Below are positions 1 through 10,895 of a stretch of 64,000 nucleotides of DNA, in pieces. Both the position numbers and the translations under genes were made by a program. Where the stretch lies: positions 248,001-312,000 of the forward strand of contig JABANP010000013.1 of NCBI GenBank assembly GCA_013115135.1. Direction: 5' to 3'. The DNA is from Perkinsus olseni (Eukaryota > Perkinsozoa > Perkinsida > Perkinsidae). Each line of letters begins with the position of its first letter. Within the stretch, counting starts at the first letter, position 1. The notes under the pieces are model-generated. The model saw only the letters and a program-made list of their open reading frames with translations. It was not told the DNA's origin and made no database searches.

Positions 1-5
1 CATCC

Positions 6-2454
6 ATGAATAGAAGTCCCTCGAGCATCTCTATAGCCTTCTCTTCCACAACAACCCCACCAATGGTGGTTGACAATAATAATACCAACAACAGTGATGG
101 TATATATCTACCCATGTATTATTACAATACTACTAAGGTAAAAACATCATAAGCATCATTATAAGCATCATTATCATAGATTATTAATAATGGATCATCA
201 TCAACATCATCAACTGCTGCTGCTGCTGCTGCACCCATGATGACGAGTGAAGGAGGCTGCTGGTCTCCAGCATCATCAGTAACCTCTCTACAATATGTAA
301 TATATGATGTGCTCAGTAGTAGTAGTGATAGGAGCATATTAGGCCGCCCCAGCCACTCCATGCTATCCTACACCACTATATATACCAACTACTACTCAAT
401 TGCCACAACCACCGCCACCACCGTCCTTATTATCAACCCAGCAACAGCAGCAGCAGCAGCAGTCTGTTATGACACCATCGTATCATGGTGATAAGTACTC
501 ATGGACTGTAGGGGGGAAGGGAGCTGCTACTCCTACTATATATCATAACAACAACAACAACGATGATAAGGATATTCAACAACAAGAAGAAGAGGCTCAG
601 AATGGTGGTCATCAGCATCAGCATCAGCATCCGATGGTCATCTCATCATCATCCTCGCCACCACCACCACCACAAGCGTCTCCTCCTCCATCGTCATTGT
701 ATTCGTCGAACTATGGTGGCCCACCCTCACCAGCAGCATCTGTGAGATCATTCGGTGCACCATCACCACCACCAATACCGCTCAATAGTCATCAGGTCAT
801 ACTAATGCCATCATCATCATTAATCATCATCATCATCAATTTAGTTCTACTACAATCCTGCAGCAGCTCCATCAGTAGTAGTCGGACCTTACAACAACAA
901 TATTCCACCACCATCACCAGCAAGCTCGATACGGTCTGAGTATATCATACCACCACCACCACCACCATCGCCAGGTGTACTCTATAGAACAACATCATCA
1001 TCATCAATTGCATCATCAACATCCCTATCATCACCTATGATGAGCGGTAATAATACGTGATAATTATCATCCTATCATTTATCATCATCTTCGTTAGGAG
1101 TCGCCCACACGTCCTCGACACCAGTATTATTATCAGATTACAACAACAACAGCATTGCTAATGATTATTATTACAATGCTGCTGCTGCTGCTGCTGCAGC
1201 TTCTGCCGCTAACCCCTACTTCATTACACCGGAACTCTGTACTCAGGTATTAATGATACATCATCTTCGGTCATCATCATCAACATCAACATTCTTCTTC
1301 TCAGATGATTGATCCTGATAACATGTCCTTTGCTACAATGAATAAGCGATACGCGTCCCCACCTACAGGTGGTGCAGTAGGATCTTCTTATACTACTACT
1401 AACAACAACAACAACAGTGCTACTCCACAACAACCACTAGCAGCAGCAGCAGCATCAGCAGGCAGAAGAGGAGAATCATTAAGTGTGGGGCTGAAGGGAC
1501 AGAGTGATGGGGTGATATCCAATAATACCCGAACTCCCTGATGATGCGGACCATCAAACCACCGAGGGGGGACGGACGTTGAGGTAATATTGACGTTACT
1601 ATTATCTTGCCAATATTCGTAGTAGTTCAGGATTCTTCTTCTTGTTGTTTTCGGTGTTTAGGACATTATTGCAAGAATTAGATAAAGAAGATGAATCATG
1701 CATATTCATAGTACGCCGCATCCATAAGTTTGGTTTCCGATCACCGGTATTCTTGAGAGAATACTTTGAGGATTATGGTGAAGTTAGGAAGGTTCTGGTG
1801 GCTCACTCAAAACAGTTACATTCGACAACAGAGGACAACAACAACAACAACAAGGGGGCGGGTAAGAACAACAATAAGAATATGTAATACGATGGATGAT
1901 CACACCATAGCAGCAACAACAACAACAACAACAACAATCTTGATTTTGAGGGGAGCCGGGTTGCTGCCTCCTGAGGAGTACTTCTGCTGCTGTTGTTGTT
2001 GTTCAGGCGTACACCCCGCTGTCGTCCAGCATCATTAGGGTTTGTATTGATGAGAGATAGGGAATCAGTGCAACGTATACTGGCAGCTGGGCCAACACAT
2101 CGTATAGCTGACGTTGACATAACAGTAATAATAATAATCATCATAGTCTTATCGATTGCTACTCGATTGTTGTTAATAGTATTATTATTATTATTATCAG
2201 GTGCATCCATTTGAGAATCGTCATCCTGATCGGTCCATGATCACTAATAATGATAAACAAGAATAATGACGACGATGATGGTAATAACATAGTAGTAGGG
2301 AGATCATCATCATCATCATCATCATCATCATGGAGTTCATCACGAATACTCAATCAACATCGAGTGCTGGTTGTAGTAGTAGTAGTAGTAGCAATGCTAC
2401 AAGCTCAGCAATGAACAACATGCCTTCTGCTGACGGCTTCAATACTCGTGTCTA
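6..2454 (+). CDS. RRM-type RNA-binding protein, multi-exon, low-complexity N-terminus
   Basis: Exons with matching phases: 6-137, 180-278, 343-795, 845-1046, 1098-1246, 1305-about 1540, about 1520-1583, 1662-1861, 2007-2124 and 2201 on, all at GT-AG borders. The first 400 residues are Pro/Gln/Ser/Asn/Ala runs. The only folded part is at 1662-2232 and reads as an RRM: beta-1 CIFIVRRI (RNP2-like), helix with LREYFEDYG, beta-2 VRKVLVA, beta-3 SLGFVLM (RNP1-like), helix ESVQRILA, beta-4 DITVHPF. An RNA-binding role follows from that fold; the target is unknown. A +1 shift is needed near 1520-1530 and another at the 1861/2007 junction, so single-base assembly errors or missed splice sites are likely. 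The C-terminal exon (Ser-rich, ending NTRV) stops at 2454. The start at 6 may be internal because the window begins there. I recall similar domains in alveolate proteins but could not check. Confidence 0.6.
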
Positions 2455-2455
2455 A

Positions 2456-2898
2456 ATGGTAGTGCTCTCAACAGCAGCAGCAGCAGCAGCAGTTGATGAT
2501 GACGATAAGAACATTCTCTCGTCGTTCATGTTCCTTCCATCAATCCTTCTCTTTATAACCACTAGACACGACCACCAGTTGGCGGTTATATATTCTTGCC
2601 ATTTATCGCAGCTATCTCCTGTTATTGTTGATAGTATCGTAATTGCCAATCGGTGTCCAATCGGTGTTATTCATCATCCTTGTAGCATATACCGTTTCTT
2701 CGATAATCATTATCAACCATCATTATTACGTCTGTAGTAGTCAATCGATTGGTGGTTGATAATAATACCGCAGTATCACCATACAATCTCTGCATCAACA
2801 AGAAGAATGATGATGGGAAGCAGCAGCCCAGTGTAATTCTCATTGCCCGCGTCACCACTTACAACAACAACACCACGTTGTTGTACGATACGTGGTGA
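2456..2898 (+). other. unassigned exon-like open stretches
   Basis: Two open stretches on the plus strand have non-repetitive coding-like composition. One at about 2494-2737 includes CPIGVIHHPCSIYRFFD. The other, about 2741-2898, includes PSVILIARVTTYNNN and ends at TGA 2896-2898. They could be further exons of the RRM gene or a small separate gene. The second ends 39 bp from the stop of the opposing PUM3-like gene, so the two would be tail to tail. An 11-bp inverted repeat (ATTATCAACCA) lies in the same stretch. No domain recognised. Confidence 0.3.
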
Positions 2899-2937
2899 CT
2901 GGTAGTAGTAGTATTATAATACTTAGTAGTGGGGAAA

Positions 2938-4561
2938 CTACTCATCATCATCTGCAAGTCCAACTTCTTCATCTTCATCTTCAACGATTCCACCTTCTTC
3001 TTCTTCTTGTTGCTCTTCTCCATCATCAATATCTTCATCATTTTCGGATATGACAGCAGCAGTGATGAGAGTATCGATTAATGCTTGACCACCCTTATTA
3101 CTACACTTACCACCACCATCCTAAACAACAATAACAGCTCATGATGTTCATGTTGTCATTGCTGCTGTTTGCAATGATCATATAGTCAACTACCAACTAC
3201 CTGGTTATCATTGTTGTTGTTGTTCTTATTATTATTATTATTATTATTATCAAGCCTATCCTGAATAGCCTTCTTTAACGTTATCGATACCCTCTTCTTT
3301 AACTTTATTGATGATCCAGGATCTCTCCTTCCTTGATAATACATCAATCATAGACTTGAGTATAAATGCCCATCTTGTCGTTGCCAGTTGACATATCTTA
3401 ATATTCTTAAGATATTCCTTCAATATATCACATGTAGTGTTCTTTACTAATACTGATTCTGATTTCAGGATAAGCACCAAAAGAAAAGATACTATCTCAC
3501 CAGGTATATCATGAATAGTATCTTTATTATCAGCAGCAGCAGCAAGAACAGTATGATCATTATCATGGGGGACGAGTCCAGAATGATGAAGCAATACGGT
3601 ATGAACAACTTGTTTAGTGATAGTAATATCATTATCATATTTACCCAAACTACAGCATAAATAGAGCAGAACTACACTACTGTATTTATCCAAGATTAGC
3701 CTGTATAACGCTTCCGTATCATCATCACCAACAGCATTAATAATAATACTTCTCTTCATGCTGTTCATTATCTTACTGCGTATCTGATAACAACAACAAC
3801 AACAATCATAGTTAATAATAACGTCACATATTGCTAATATCATCATCCTCATCATGATCATTATTATTACCTCGGTACGTCTAACTTCATCATCTTTAAC
3901 CGATAATGGTTTAGGTAAATCCATAATTTGACGATAACATTGAGGATAGAATCTTGGTCTCCTCTCACCCAAAGCATATAATAATACCAAATGACCGTAT
4001 TGATCTGTTAACATATCCCTCATACAACTACTACTACTACTGCTGTTATCATCATCATCAACTGTAGGAGTGAGTATCTCCTGTAATATAGTCTTTGATA
4101 GTAATACAGTATCATCAGTACATTGTAGCATTCTTATAACGACTATTGCATCAACTGCATTGGTAGCCAAGGCTTTGAAGTTGCCTTTACATTCTTTGAT
4201 AAGAACCTTCTTCTGTTTAGCAGTAGCATAACCGAACATACGACAAAATACTAAAGATCCCTCTCTTGAAGATAGCAACCTGATAATATCGGAAATGTCA
4301 TCGGAAATAATAATCACAAGGAATGATATGATGTAGTTCGTATATCATCTCATGAATAGTTCTTGTTGTTGTTATGGTAGTACCTCGTAGCACCTTCGTT
4401 GGTGAGTAGTAACAACTCCTTTATTATATCATCTGTATTGCCAATAGCATCCGATACTTCCAATGTAGACAAGAAGAGTTTATGTACCAATGCACCGTTA
4501 TCTAATAACTCCTTATCAACGGCCTTGCGACATACCTGCAACAACAAAAACAACAAGAAGC

Positions 4562-4601
<40 letters not shown>

Positions 4602-5728
4602 CTACTACCTTCATCCTATGCTCCAATACCTTCTTATTATCTACATCATCATCTTCATCAGATATCACTTTTATATCACTCGACGGTGGATTGGATACGA
4701 TAGTGAAAATGCGACTAAACGATGATTAGGATGATGATAATGATGAGCGGAATGTTGACCATTGCTGTTGTTGTTGTTATTACCGTCTATATTGTGAGGG
4801 TATCTTGGTATTAGTATACATAGTAGAGAGGAAGCGGCATCCAACACGATGTATGAATAGCCTTTCGACCTACAAACATCATCACAACACATTCTTACTG
4901 ACGTCAGTTGTTGTTAGTGTTGTTATTAACATACCGTATTCCTATCACCCAACAATGGTTTTATTATGCTTTCAATAGTCAACTTCTTATCAGTCTTAAT
5001 ACCATATGATATCAACCTTTCAATAGCCAACATACCATATGCTTTGCCCTGTAATATAGCATCTTCTAACTCCTTTCTACTACCATCACCAGATGTTGTT
5101 GTTGATGATGATGATGTTGATAGTGTTGTTAATATACGCTTCCTTTGTTCAGTGGTACCATACTTCATACAAGCTTGTACAATCCTGCTACCAGCATGAT
5201 TCAATATATAGTTATTTATGCCTTTAGTGGATATCATCTCCTTCAATATATCATCAACCATATCACTCTTCTTCTTCTTACTACTACTTGTACTAGTAGT
5301 ATCATCATCATCGTTATTACGAGTATTATTGATAAGGGTTGAATAGAGTCTGTTCAATCTTCTACGATCCTCCCAATTAGGATCATGCTTTCTGATGGCC
5401 TTCTCCTTTATAACACGCCTCTGTTGTGATACTGATGCCTCTAGACTCGTATTATCTATCATCATGTTACCATACTCAACATCATCATACTCAATCACGT
5501 TACCTTTAACCTTGGTGCTTCTTCTTCTTCTTGTTGAAGAGGGTTCCCCACCACCTCCATCATGATGATCATCATGATCATGCTTCGTCATGCTCTTAAC
5601 GAATGACTTCTTTTTACTATTACCACCCTTTACGTGGCCACCATTCTGATGTAATAATAATCATTAGATGATTCAGCAGCCTCTGCCTTACCCCCCACTA
5701 CCTTATTAATCCCTTTTTTGGTACTCAT
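2938..5728 (-). CDS. PUM3: Puf6/PUM3-type pumilio protein (ribosome biogenesis)
   Basis: Eight exons (5728-5702, 5645-4935, 4869-4820, 4714-4609, 4535-4384, 4279-3871, 3783-3280, 3120-2938) join in phase and give about 713 residues, close to the 620-660 usual for Puf6/PUM3. A basic N-terminus is followed by divergent PUF repeats (NHAGSRIVQACMKYGT, then KAYGMLAIERLISYG, then VHKLFLSTLE, then EGSLVFCRMFGYAT) and by the C-terminal CPL region (YGHLVLLYALGERRP, DEVRRTE, LDKYSSVVLLYL). It ends in an acidic tail. In yeast and animals this family binds RNA without sequence specificity in the nucleolus and helps 60S assembly. The start may instead be the in-frame ATG at 5782-5780. The last donor (AAC before GTTAAAG, 3280) is weak; without it translation stops at 3256. 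The intron 3870-3784 is a multiple of three without a stop. Confidence 0.85.
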
Positions 5729-5782
5729 CGTTCTAGTACCATCACTACCTCCGCTACTACTTTGTCGTCCTTTATATACCAT

Positions 5783-5950
5783 AGTAAGATGAAGTAACAA
5801 TACTACCACTACAGATTGCTGGCGGCCGCGGAGGCGGCGACTGTAATCTTGCAATCTTGTCTTATCTTACTATACCTTTAGCTGATGATGATGATGATCG
5901 ACGTGACGTTGGCGACATCTCTTTTTACATCCCGATCAATCTCGGAACCC
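5783..5950. other. 5' flank of PUM3-like gene
   Basis: Short upstream region of the minus-strand PUM3-like gene, with a CG-rich patch (GGCGGCCGCGGAGGCGGCG around 5820-5838) in otherwise AT-rich DNA. It may hold the promoter shared with the divergent plus-strand gene that starts near 6512. No TATA-like element could be assigned. Confidence 0.3.
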
Positions 5951-6465
5951 AACCCTAGTTATAATAATAACAGTACTATAATAATGACATCATCATTATC
6001 GTCGTCAGTGTGTCAGTATTACTTCATCATAACCCTAGTTATAATAATAACAGTACTATAATAATGACATCATCATTATCGTCGTCAGTGTGTCAGTATT
6101 ACTTCATCATAACCCTAGTTATAATAATAACAGTACTATAATAATGACATCATCATTATCGTCGTCAGTGTGTCAGTATTACTTCATCATAACCCTAGTT
6201 ATAATAATAACAGTACTATAATAATGACATCATCATTATCGTCGTCAGTGTGTCAGTATTACTTCATCATAACCCTAGTTATAATAATAACAGTACTATA
6301 ATAATGACATCATCATTATCGTCGTCAGTGTGTCAGTATTACTTCATCATAACCCTAGTTATAATAATAACAGTACTATAATAATGACATCATCATTATC
6401 GTCGTCAGTGTGTCAGTATTACTTCATCATAACCCTAGTTATAATAACAACAGTACTATAATAAT
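5951..6465. repeat. 80-bp minisatellite, about 6.4 copies
   Basis: Near-identical 80-bp units start with AACCCTAGTT at 5951, 6031, 6111, 6191, 6271, 6351 and 6431. The last unit decays into CAT repeats. The array lies between the divergent PUM3-like gene and the small plus-strand gene. The first six units show almost no differences, pointing to recent amplification or homogenisation. Confidence 0.95.
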
Positions 6466-6511
6466 GACATCATCATCATCATCATCATTCAATGAGAATA
6501 ACATCAGTTGT

Positions 6512-6998
6512 ATGATTATAGAAAGTATCGGAGAATTGCTACTTGTACTACTACTATTGATATCACCTTTGTTGTTATTATTATGATGTTAGGTTGGAGG
6601 TTGCGATGGTGGTATGAGTTCAACTAGGACCACCCTACTGAATAACGCAGGATCTCATCATCATCGTCATCATGCTTCTGCTGATAATACTCCTAACACT
6701 AATACTACTACTGCTGGCGGTCTTGATGATTGTGTGATGATCAACGCTGCCATAGAAGCATTATGTTCGGCTCATCCATTATACAAGAATTGGGCTGCTA
6801 TACGCAATCTTATGGTAATGCTGCTGCTGCTGCTGCTTCTGCTGCTCCTACGACTGTATTCTCTCACATAGCGATTAATTACGTCATGATCAGAAGAAGA
6901 AAGAGAAATTGCGAGAAGAATTGGATACTATGCTCAGTAATACGAGATATCATCATTCTGGAGGTAATCATCGCCATGATAATGATCGTGCATCATAA
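6512..6998 (+). CDS. hypothetical spliced gene with Cys-containing helical protein
   Basis: Exons 6512-6544, 6593-6814 and 6894-6963 join in phase through GT-AG introns of 48 and 79 bp. The product has a Gly/Ser/Thr/His/Asn-rich stretch, then a compact segment (DDCVMINAAIEALCSAHPLY, then NWAAIRNLM) and a charged helix (KKKEKLREELDTML). Read without further splicing it stops at 6996-6998 just inside the 41-bp minisatellite. It may splice beyond, since a coding-like stretch (CRVYLRTRIKEDRKCHKGW) lies at about 7226-7290. Cysteine pairs on helices recall small CHCH-type mitochondrial proteins, but the spacing is not a clean twin CX9C, so I assign no function. Confidence 0.45.
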
Positions 6999-7198
6999 TG
7001 ATCGCCATGATGATGGCCATTGATGATCGTGCATCATAATGATCGCCATGATGATGGCCATTGATGATCGTGCATCATAATGATCGCCATGATGATGGCC
7101 ATTGATGATCGTGCATCATAATGATCGCCATGATGATGGCCATTGATGATCGTGCATCATAATGATCGCCATGATGATGGCCATTGATGATCGTGCAT
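6984..7198. repeat. 41-bp minisatellite, about 5 copies
   Basis: A 41-bp unit containing GATCGCCATGATGATGGCC recurs at 41-bp steps from about 6984 to 7198. The unit holds an inverted motif (GGCCATNATCATGGC type), so single strands could fold. Because 41 is not a multiple of three, copy-number change would shift any frame through it. It probably lies in an intron or 3' untranslated region of the preceding gene. Confidence 0.9.
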
Positions 7199-7566
7199 GA
7201 TAATGATTGTTGTGATAATGTGATAACTGTCGTGTTTATTTACGTACTCGTATTAAGGAAGATCGTAAATGTCATAAGGGTTGGACAATCTGACTCGTCA
7301 AGTGATAATAATGATAATTATTATAACCTCTCTGCTTGCATCGACTTTATTCGATTACATAGTACGAGGGTTCACACTGTTACATGTTAGTATTATCACA
7401 GATATTATTGAGATATTATCAAATCTCTTTCCAGTATGACTATCGAGATGAACGATGTGTGATGTAAGTCACTCAATAAAATACGGCAAATAATAACCGT
7501 TATACTGGTATTCCTCATCCTAATCCTCATGCTTACGATCATCGATCGTTCGAGCCCAGTGTCATC
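7199..7566. other. gap with a possible terminal exon
   Basis: Apart from the coding-like stretch at about 7226-7290 (CRVYLRTRIKEDRKCHKGW then a stop), I see only AT-rich sequence with no motif I can name. Confidence 0.3.
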
Positions 7567-8068
7567 TACTACACCATTTCCAGACCTACTTAGTAAAACC
7601 CCAGAGCAATTTAATTAAGCCCAGTGCAAATTAGTAAAACCCCAGAGCAATTTGATTTTATGAAAGACCAATTTAGTAGAGCCCAACAAAATAACTAACA
7701 AGTACGGAAAACTCACAACGTCAGCCTACATGAGGGAAGCCCTCGGTATCCTACAGATCGCAGGTTTAATCGTTAAACATTCGAATTGGGGCTCCGACTG
7801 GCATGCCTTCCATAGCTGAGCAACAAGGGTACAATGTTTGGGGGTGATTGAAGGTGCATCGTATATAAAGTTGCATAGTAACCACTTCAACCTCTTTGTG
7901 AAGCAACTTCTTATCACAGTACGGCAGGAGATACTCTGCCTTCGTCCCCACCGCCTCTCCCGCCACTCACGCGTGCCGACTAAGTTGCTCTGGGGTTTTA
8001 CTAATTTGGCCTGGGCTTTATTTAATTGCTCTGGGGTTTTACTAAGTAGGTCTGGAAATGTTGTAGTA
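7567..8068. mobile_element. MITE-like element D with long compound terminal inverted repeats
   Basis: The left end starts TACTACACCATTTCCAGACC and the right end, read in reverse complement, starts TACTACAACATTTCCAGACC. The similarity continues for about 80 bp. Each arm contains the string AGTAAAACCCCAGAGCAA twice, once near the tip and once about 45 bp inside. The 502-bp element has no credible coding capacity. No clear target-site duplication is visible beside it. It sits between the small plus-strand gene and the 3' end of the GPC1-type gene. Confidence 0.85.
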
Positions 8069-8383
8069 TTATCATATTATGAGACAGCAACGTGGCCACC
8101 ATACGGTGTATTCATCACGTCATGTACTCTTCTTCATATCTTCCCTTTTTACACATCACTTAATTAATGGAGTATGCAGTATCGTTTTATTAGTATTTCT
8201 GGCGATGGATCATTCTCTTAACTGCTATTATTCCCGTTTAGCACTGTTATGTTGATAATAACGGTTGTCATCACCTTAAACTCGACAACAATGGCGGGAG
8301 TCGAAGTAAAGCAGCAGAAAAGGAACAGCAGGAAGTAGTATGGTATTTAGTACAATCATTACCCTCTCATGAAATACCATTTA
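8069..8383. other. 315-bp intergenic stretch with one micro-ORF
   Basis: This is the 3' flank of the GPC1-type gene. The only item of note is a 15-codon plus-strand ORF at 8291-8338 (MAGVEVKQQKRNSRK), which could be a short peptide, a first exon or chance. Confidence 0.25.
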
Positions 8384-9706
8384 TTACGATTGGTTACTAA
8401 AAGAGTATTTGAGAGAATGAGGCAACGACCTTCTAGTATTAGTAGTGGTAGTGGTATTATGGTTGTTATTATTGTGAGCAGCAGCAGCAGCAGCGCTTCT
8501 TCTTCTCAACCTTCTATTATCTAGTTTATTCCTACTTACAAGTATACGATTGGTCTCCATATTACCAGTATGATGATAATTAGCATCACAAGCCTGTCCA
8601 ATCCCAATATTCATCATTTTGCGCTTGTTACGTTGTTCACGCTGTAATGACCTCAAATGCTTTCTTGCAAAAACTTCAACATAGAAGTTAGCACCATTCC
8701 ATACAGCAGCCATAAAACAAGCGGCACATAATGAATAATTGACCCATTTACTAATACCATACCATATGAATGATGGTAATATTGTAGCTGATGTTAATAC
8801 TATCTGTGCTATACCATACCATAACCACATATTATCATCAGTTACATATTTACTACATCTCTTAAGGAACTTACCATGTAGTGATACAAGATGTGAATAC
8901 GAAGTTGCATACTGCGAATTATCACCTTGTACGTGAAATACATAGTTAGTGACAATCCCGTAGAGCAGTAAATGGATAAAATACACCAATATCGGTATAA
9001 CGATCAATAACATACACAAAGATGACGATGATGATGATGATGTTGTTGTTGGTGTTACCGCAAAACTAGACGGAGTATGCTGATAGAGAAAGTGATTGAG
9101 AGTTGATGATGACGATGATGTGAAGTTGGTGCGCATCTCATCAGTACGCCATCTTAGTAATGTTACCATAAATAATGGCCCGAGATGTATAAAACATGAT
9201 GTTATTTTATCCACAGAATGGAATACCAATGAATTACGGAATACTAATACAGCCCATGCCAATGGTCCAGTTACCAATGCATATGTTATCATGAATAGAG
9301 TATAGGAATATGGCATAAACCAATAATAATATATCACTAGTACATTACCAAAATAACAAAAGTCTAACATATAAAACTGCCATTTTCTTTTGTAATAGGT
9401 GATAAATCTCAAGGGCATCAATACGATAAACTTGATTGTGTAATATATCGGATAGATGGATGGTGCACCAGCTATCAGCATAGATGTGAATGCAAAATCA
9501 CATACACCAATGAAGAAAGATCTCTAAAGAAGATAAACGAGGTGTATGACAGTAATGACGACTCATCCCAAGATATTATTATTACCTTATCCTTTTGTCT
9601 AACCCATACTGGATCATCGACATCTTCTAAAAGTAATTCTTCTATATCGATATCATCCATTAACTCCAGTGTATCACTATCACACTCAGAAATACTGCAA
9701 ACATCT

Positions 9707-9737
<31 letters not shown>

Positions 9738-10023
9738 TCTTAATATCATCATTGTTGTTAGCTCCACTAGAAGGTACCACATCCCTCTTGGTATCATTAC
9801 CACCAGCTGTAGTGGTATACTTATCTGAAGATAACGACATGATGATAACGTACGATAACAACGGTAATAGATGATGACCCTCTAATCGCATTCCTTAATG
9901 ACACTCACCTCCATCCTCATCCTCATCATCATCATCGGTATAATCAGACGACGATGATCTACTACATGATGATGTTGTTGATGATGATGACGATGATGAT
10001 GATACTAATCGATTATCTGCCAT
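8384..10023 (-). CDS. GPC1: glycerophosphocholine acyltransferase GPC1-type membrane protein
   Basis: Three exons (10023-9909, 9824-9586, 9523-8384) join in phase and encode about 497 residues. After an acidic Ser/Asp-rich cytosolic start, the membrane core contains family-typical strings: LDFCYFGNVL, ALVTGPLAWAVLVFRNSLVF followed by HSVDKITS and FIHLGP, and later WNGANFYVEVF near the last membrane span. About eight hydrophobic segments are visible. A Thr/Ser loop (about residues 245-270) and a basic poly-Ala/Asn tail are lineage additions; yeast Gpc1 is about 430 residues. The family (DUF2838) transfers an acyl group from acyl-CoA to glycerophosphocholine in the ER, giving lysophosphatidylcholine in phosphatidylcholine remodelling. 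The start ATG at 10023-10021 is chosen because its exon splices in phase; an ATG at 9840 would skip exon 1. Confidence 0.85.
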
Positions 10024-10027
10024 AATG

Positions 10028-10336
10028 TCATCCATCCATCAATACACATACCATCCATGCACTACTTTCTTTCTTTGTGATCGCAGCCTCTTCATGTTGT
10101 GGTAGTGATTCACTTATCGTTGGTCCATCCCGTATGAGATAAATCATTGATGCCAAAGTTTCAGCTTTGGACATACTATTTTTTCTATCATTATGTCGGT
10201 CCCCTGTTCCCTTCGTTATTGTATCAGAGGAAACGACTCGATTATCCTTCGCATCATAATCATCAACGCCTTTACTTCCTTTCTCTGTGCCATTATTGTG
10301 GTATACAGAGGTGACCGGAGGCGACAGTAAACTCAT
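10028..10336 (-). CDS. hypothetical ORF, probably the 3' remnant of a gene
   Basis: A 102-codon minus-strand ORF ends 5 bp before the GPC1-type start, in the same direction. It has ordinary composition in its second half (TLASMIYLIRDGPTISESLP) and contains one copy of the 47-bp direct repeat (10211-10257). The sequence turns GC-rich just upstream (about 10340), so its original 5' end may have been lost when the helicase block arrived. No family recognised; it may not be expressed. Confidence 0.35.
   Translation of the reverse strand: MSLLSPPVTSVYHNNGTEKGSKGVDDYDAKDNRVVSSDTITKGTGDRHNDRKNSMSKAETLASMIYLIRDGPTISESLPQHEEAAITKKESSAWMVCVLMDG
10211..10257. repeat. 47-bp perfect direct repeat, left copy
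   Basis: This stretch, from CTTCGTTATTGTATCAGAGG to CCTTCGCATCAT, is identical base for base to 15178-15224. The two copies bracket the minisatellite and helicase block. The left copy lies in a minus-strand ORF and the right copy in the last exon of the helicase gene. It is much longer than a usual target-site duplication. Confidence 0.95.
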
Positions 10337-10813
10337 GGGGCGAATTAATAAGTAAGGGGCCTACTGTGACATACATTTTCCCGAAGGATAACAACTACCT
10401 AATAGCCTAACAATCTTTTCAAGTACAACATTCGTGTGAAAGTTGATAAACCTCCAAGCCTGGGGGGTCATGCAGCACCAACGCCCCGAAAGTTCTCCCA
10501 CATTCTCCCGAAGCCTCCGGCGGCGGCCTACGGCCGCCTCTCCTAACCCACTGTCTTGGGCCAAGTAACTCGGGCGTTGGGAAGCCGAGCCTTAAGCTCT
10601 ACGTCCAAGGTGTTCCCTTGTGACTAACATGAGAACGTGAAGGCTTCACACTAGTTTGAACAAGTGAACTAGTTGTCTCACTAGTTCACATGTCGAAGGC
10701 CAAACAACGCTAACAGTTCCTGTTCGACAGGGTCGGTGTGCTATTCCCGGAAACGGGTCTCCGGTCCGCTAACTCAACTCAACTCAATTCCGCACAAGTG
10801 CGAAAAGTGCAAG
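10337..10813. other. non-coding junction zone
   Basis: Transition from AT-rich host DNA to the GC-rich block. It holds short palindromic patches (GGCGGCGGCCTACGGCCGCC near 10520, ACTAGTTTGAACAAGTGAACTAGT near 10650) and no gene I can support. Confidence 0.3.
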
Positions 10814-10895
10814 AAAAATGTCCGCGCCGGGAGTCGAACCGGGATCATGATGCGTGCTAGTCATCAGTGCAAGGCTTGCACCCGAAGGGCCGGAA
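10814..10895 (-). other. tRNA-like remnant with B box and oligo-T terminator
   Basis: Read on the minus strand, 10840-10830 is GGTTCGACTCC, a perfect Pol III B box (T-loop). It is followed by a CCCGGCGCGGA-type acceptor strand and then TTTTT (plus 10814-10818). The T-stem pairs only in part, I cannot find a matching 5' acceptor strand, and the A box is not convincing. It is better read as the 3' half of a tRNA or a tRNA-derived promoter than as a working tRNA. It abuts the 90-bp minisatellite. Confidence 0.45.

Noticed and set aside
4671..4892. Open frame with SKGYSYIVLDAAS that looks like a PUF repeat
   Set aside because: Exon phases on both sides (4935/4869 and 4820/4714) fit only the neighbouring frame, so this is chance.
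5951..6465. Telomere-like sequence (AACCCTA)
   Set aside because: The motif occurs once per 80-bp unit and is not a tandem heptamer.
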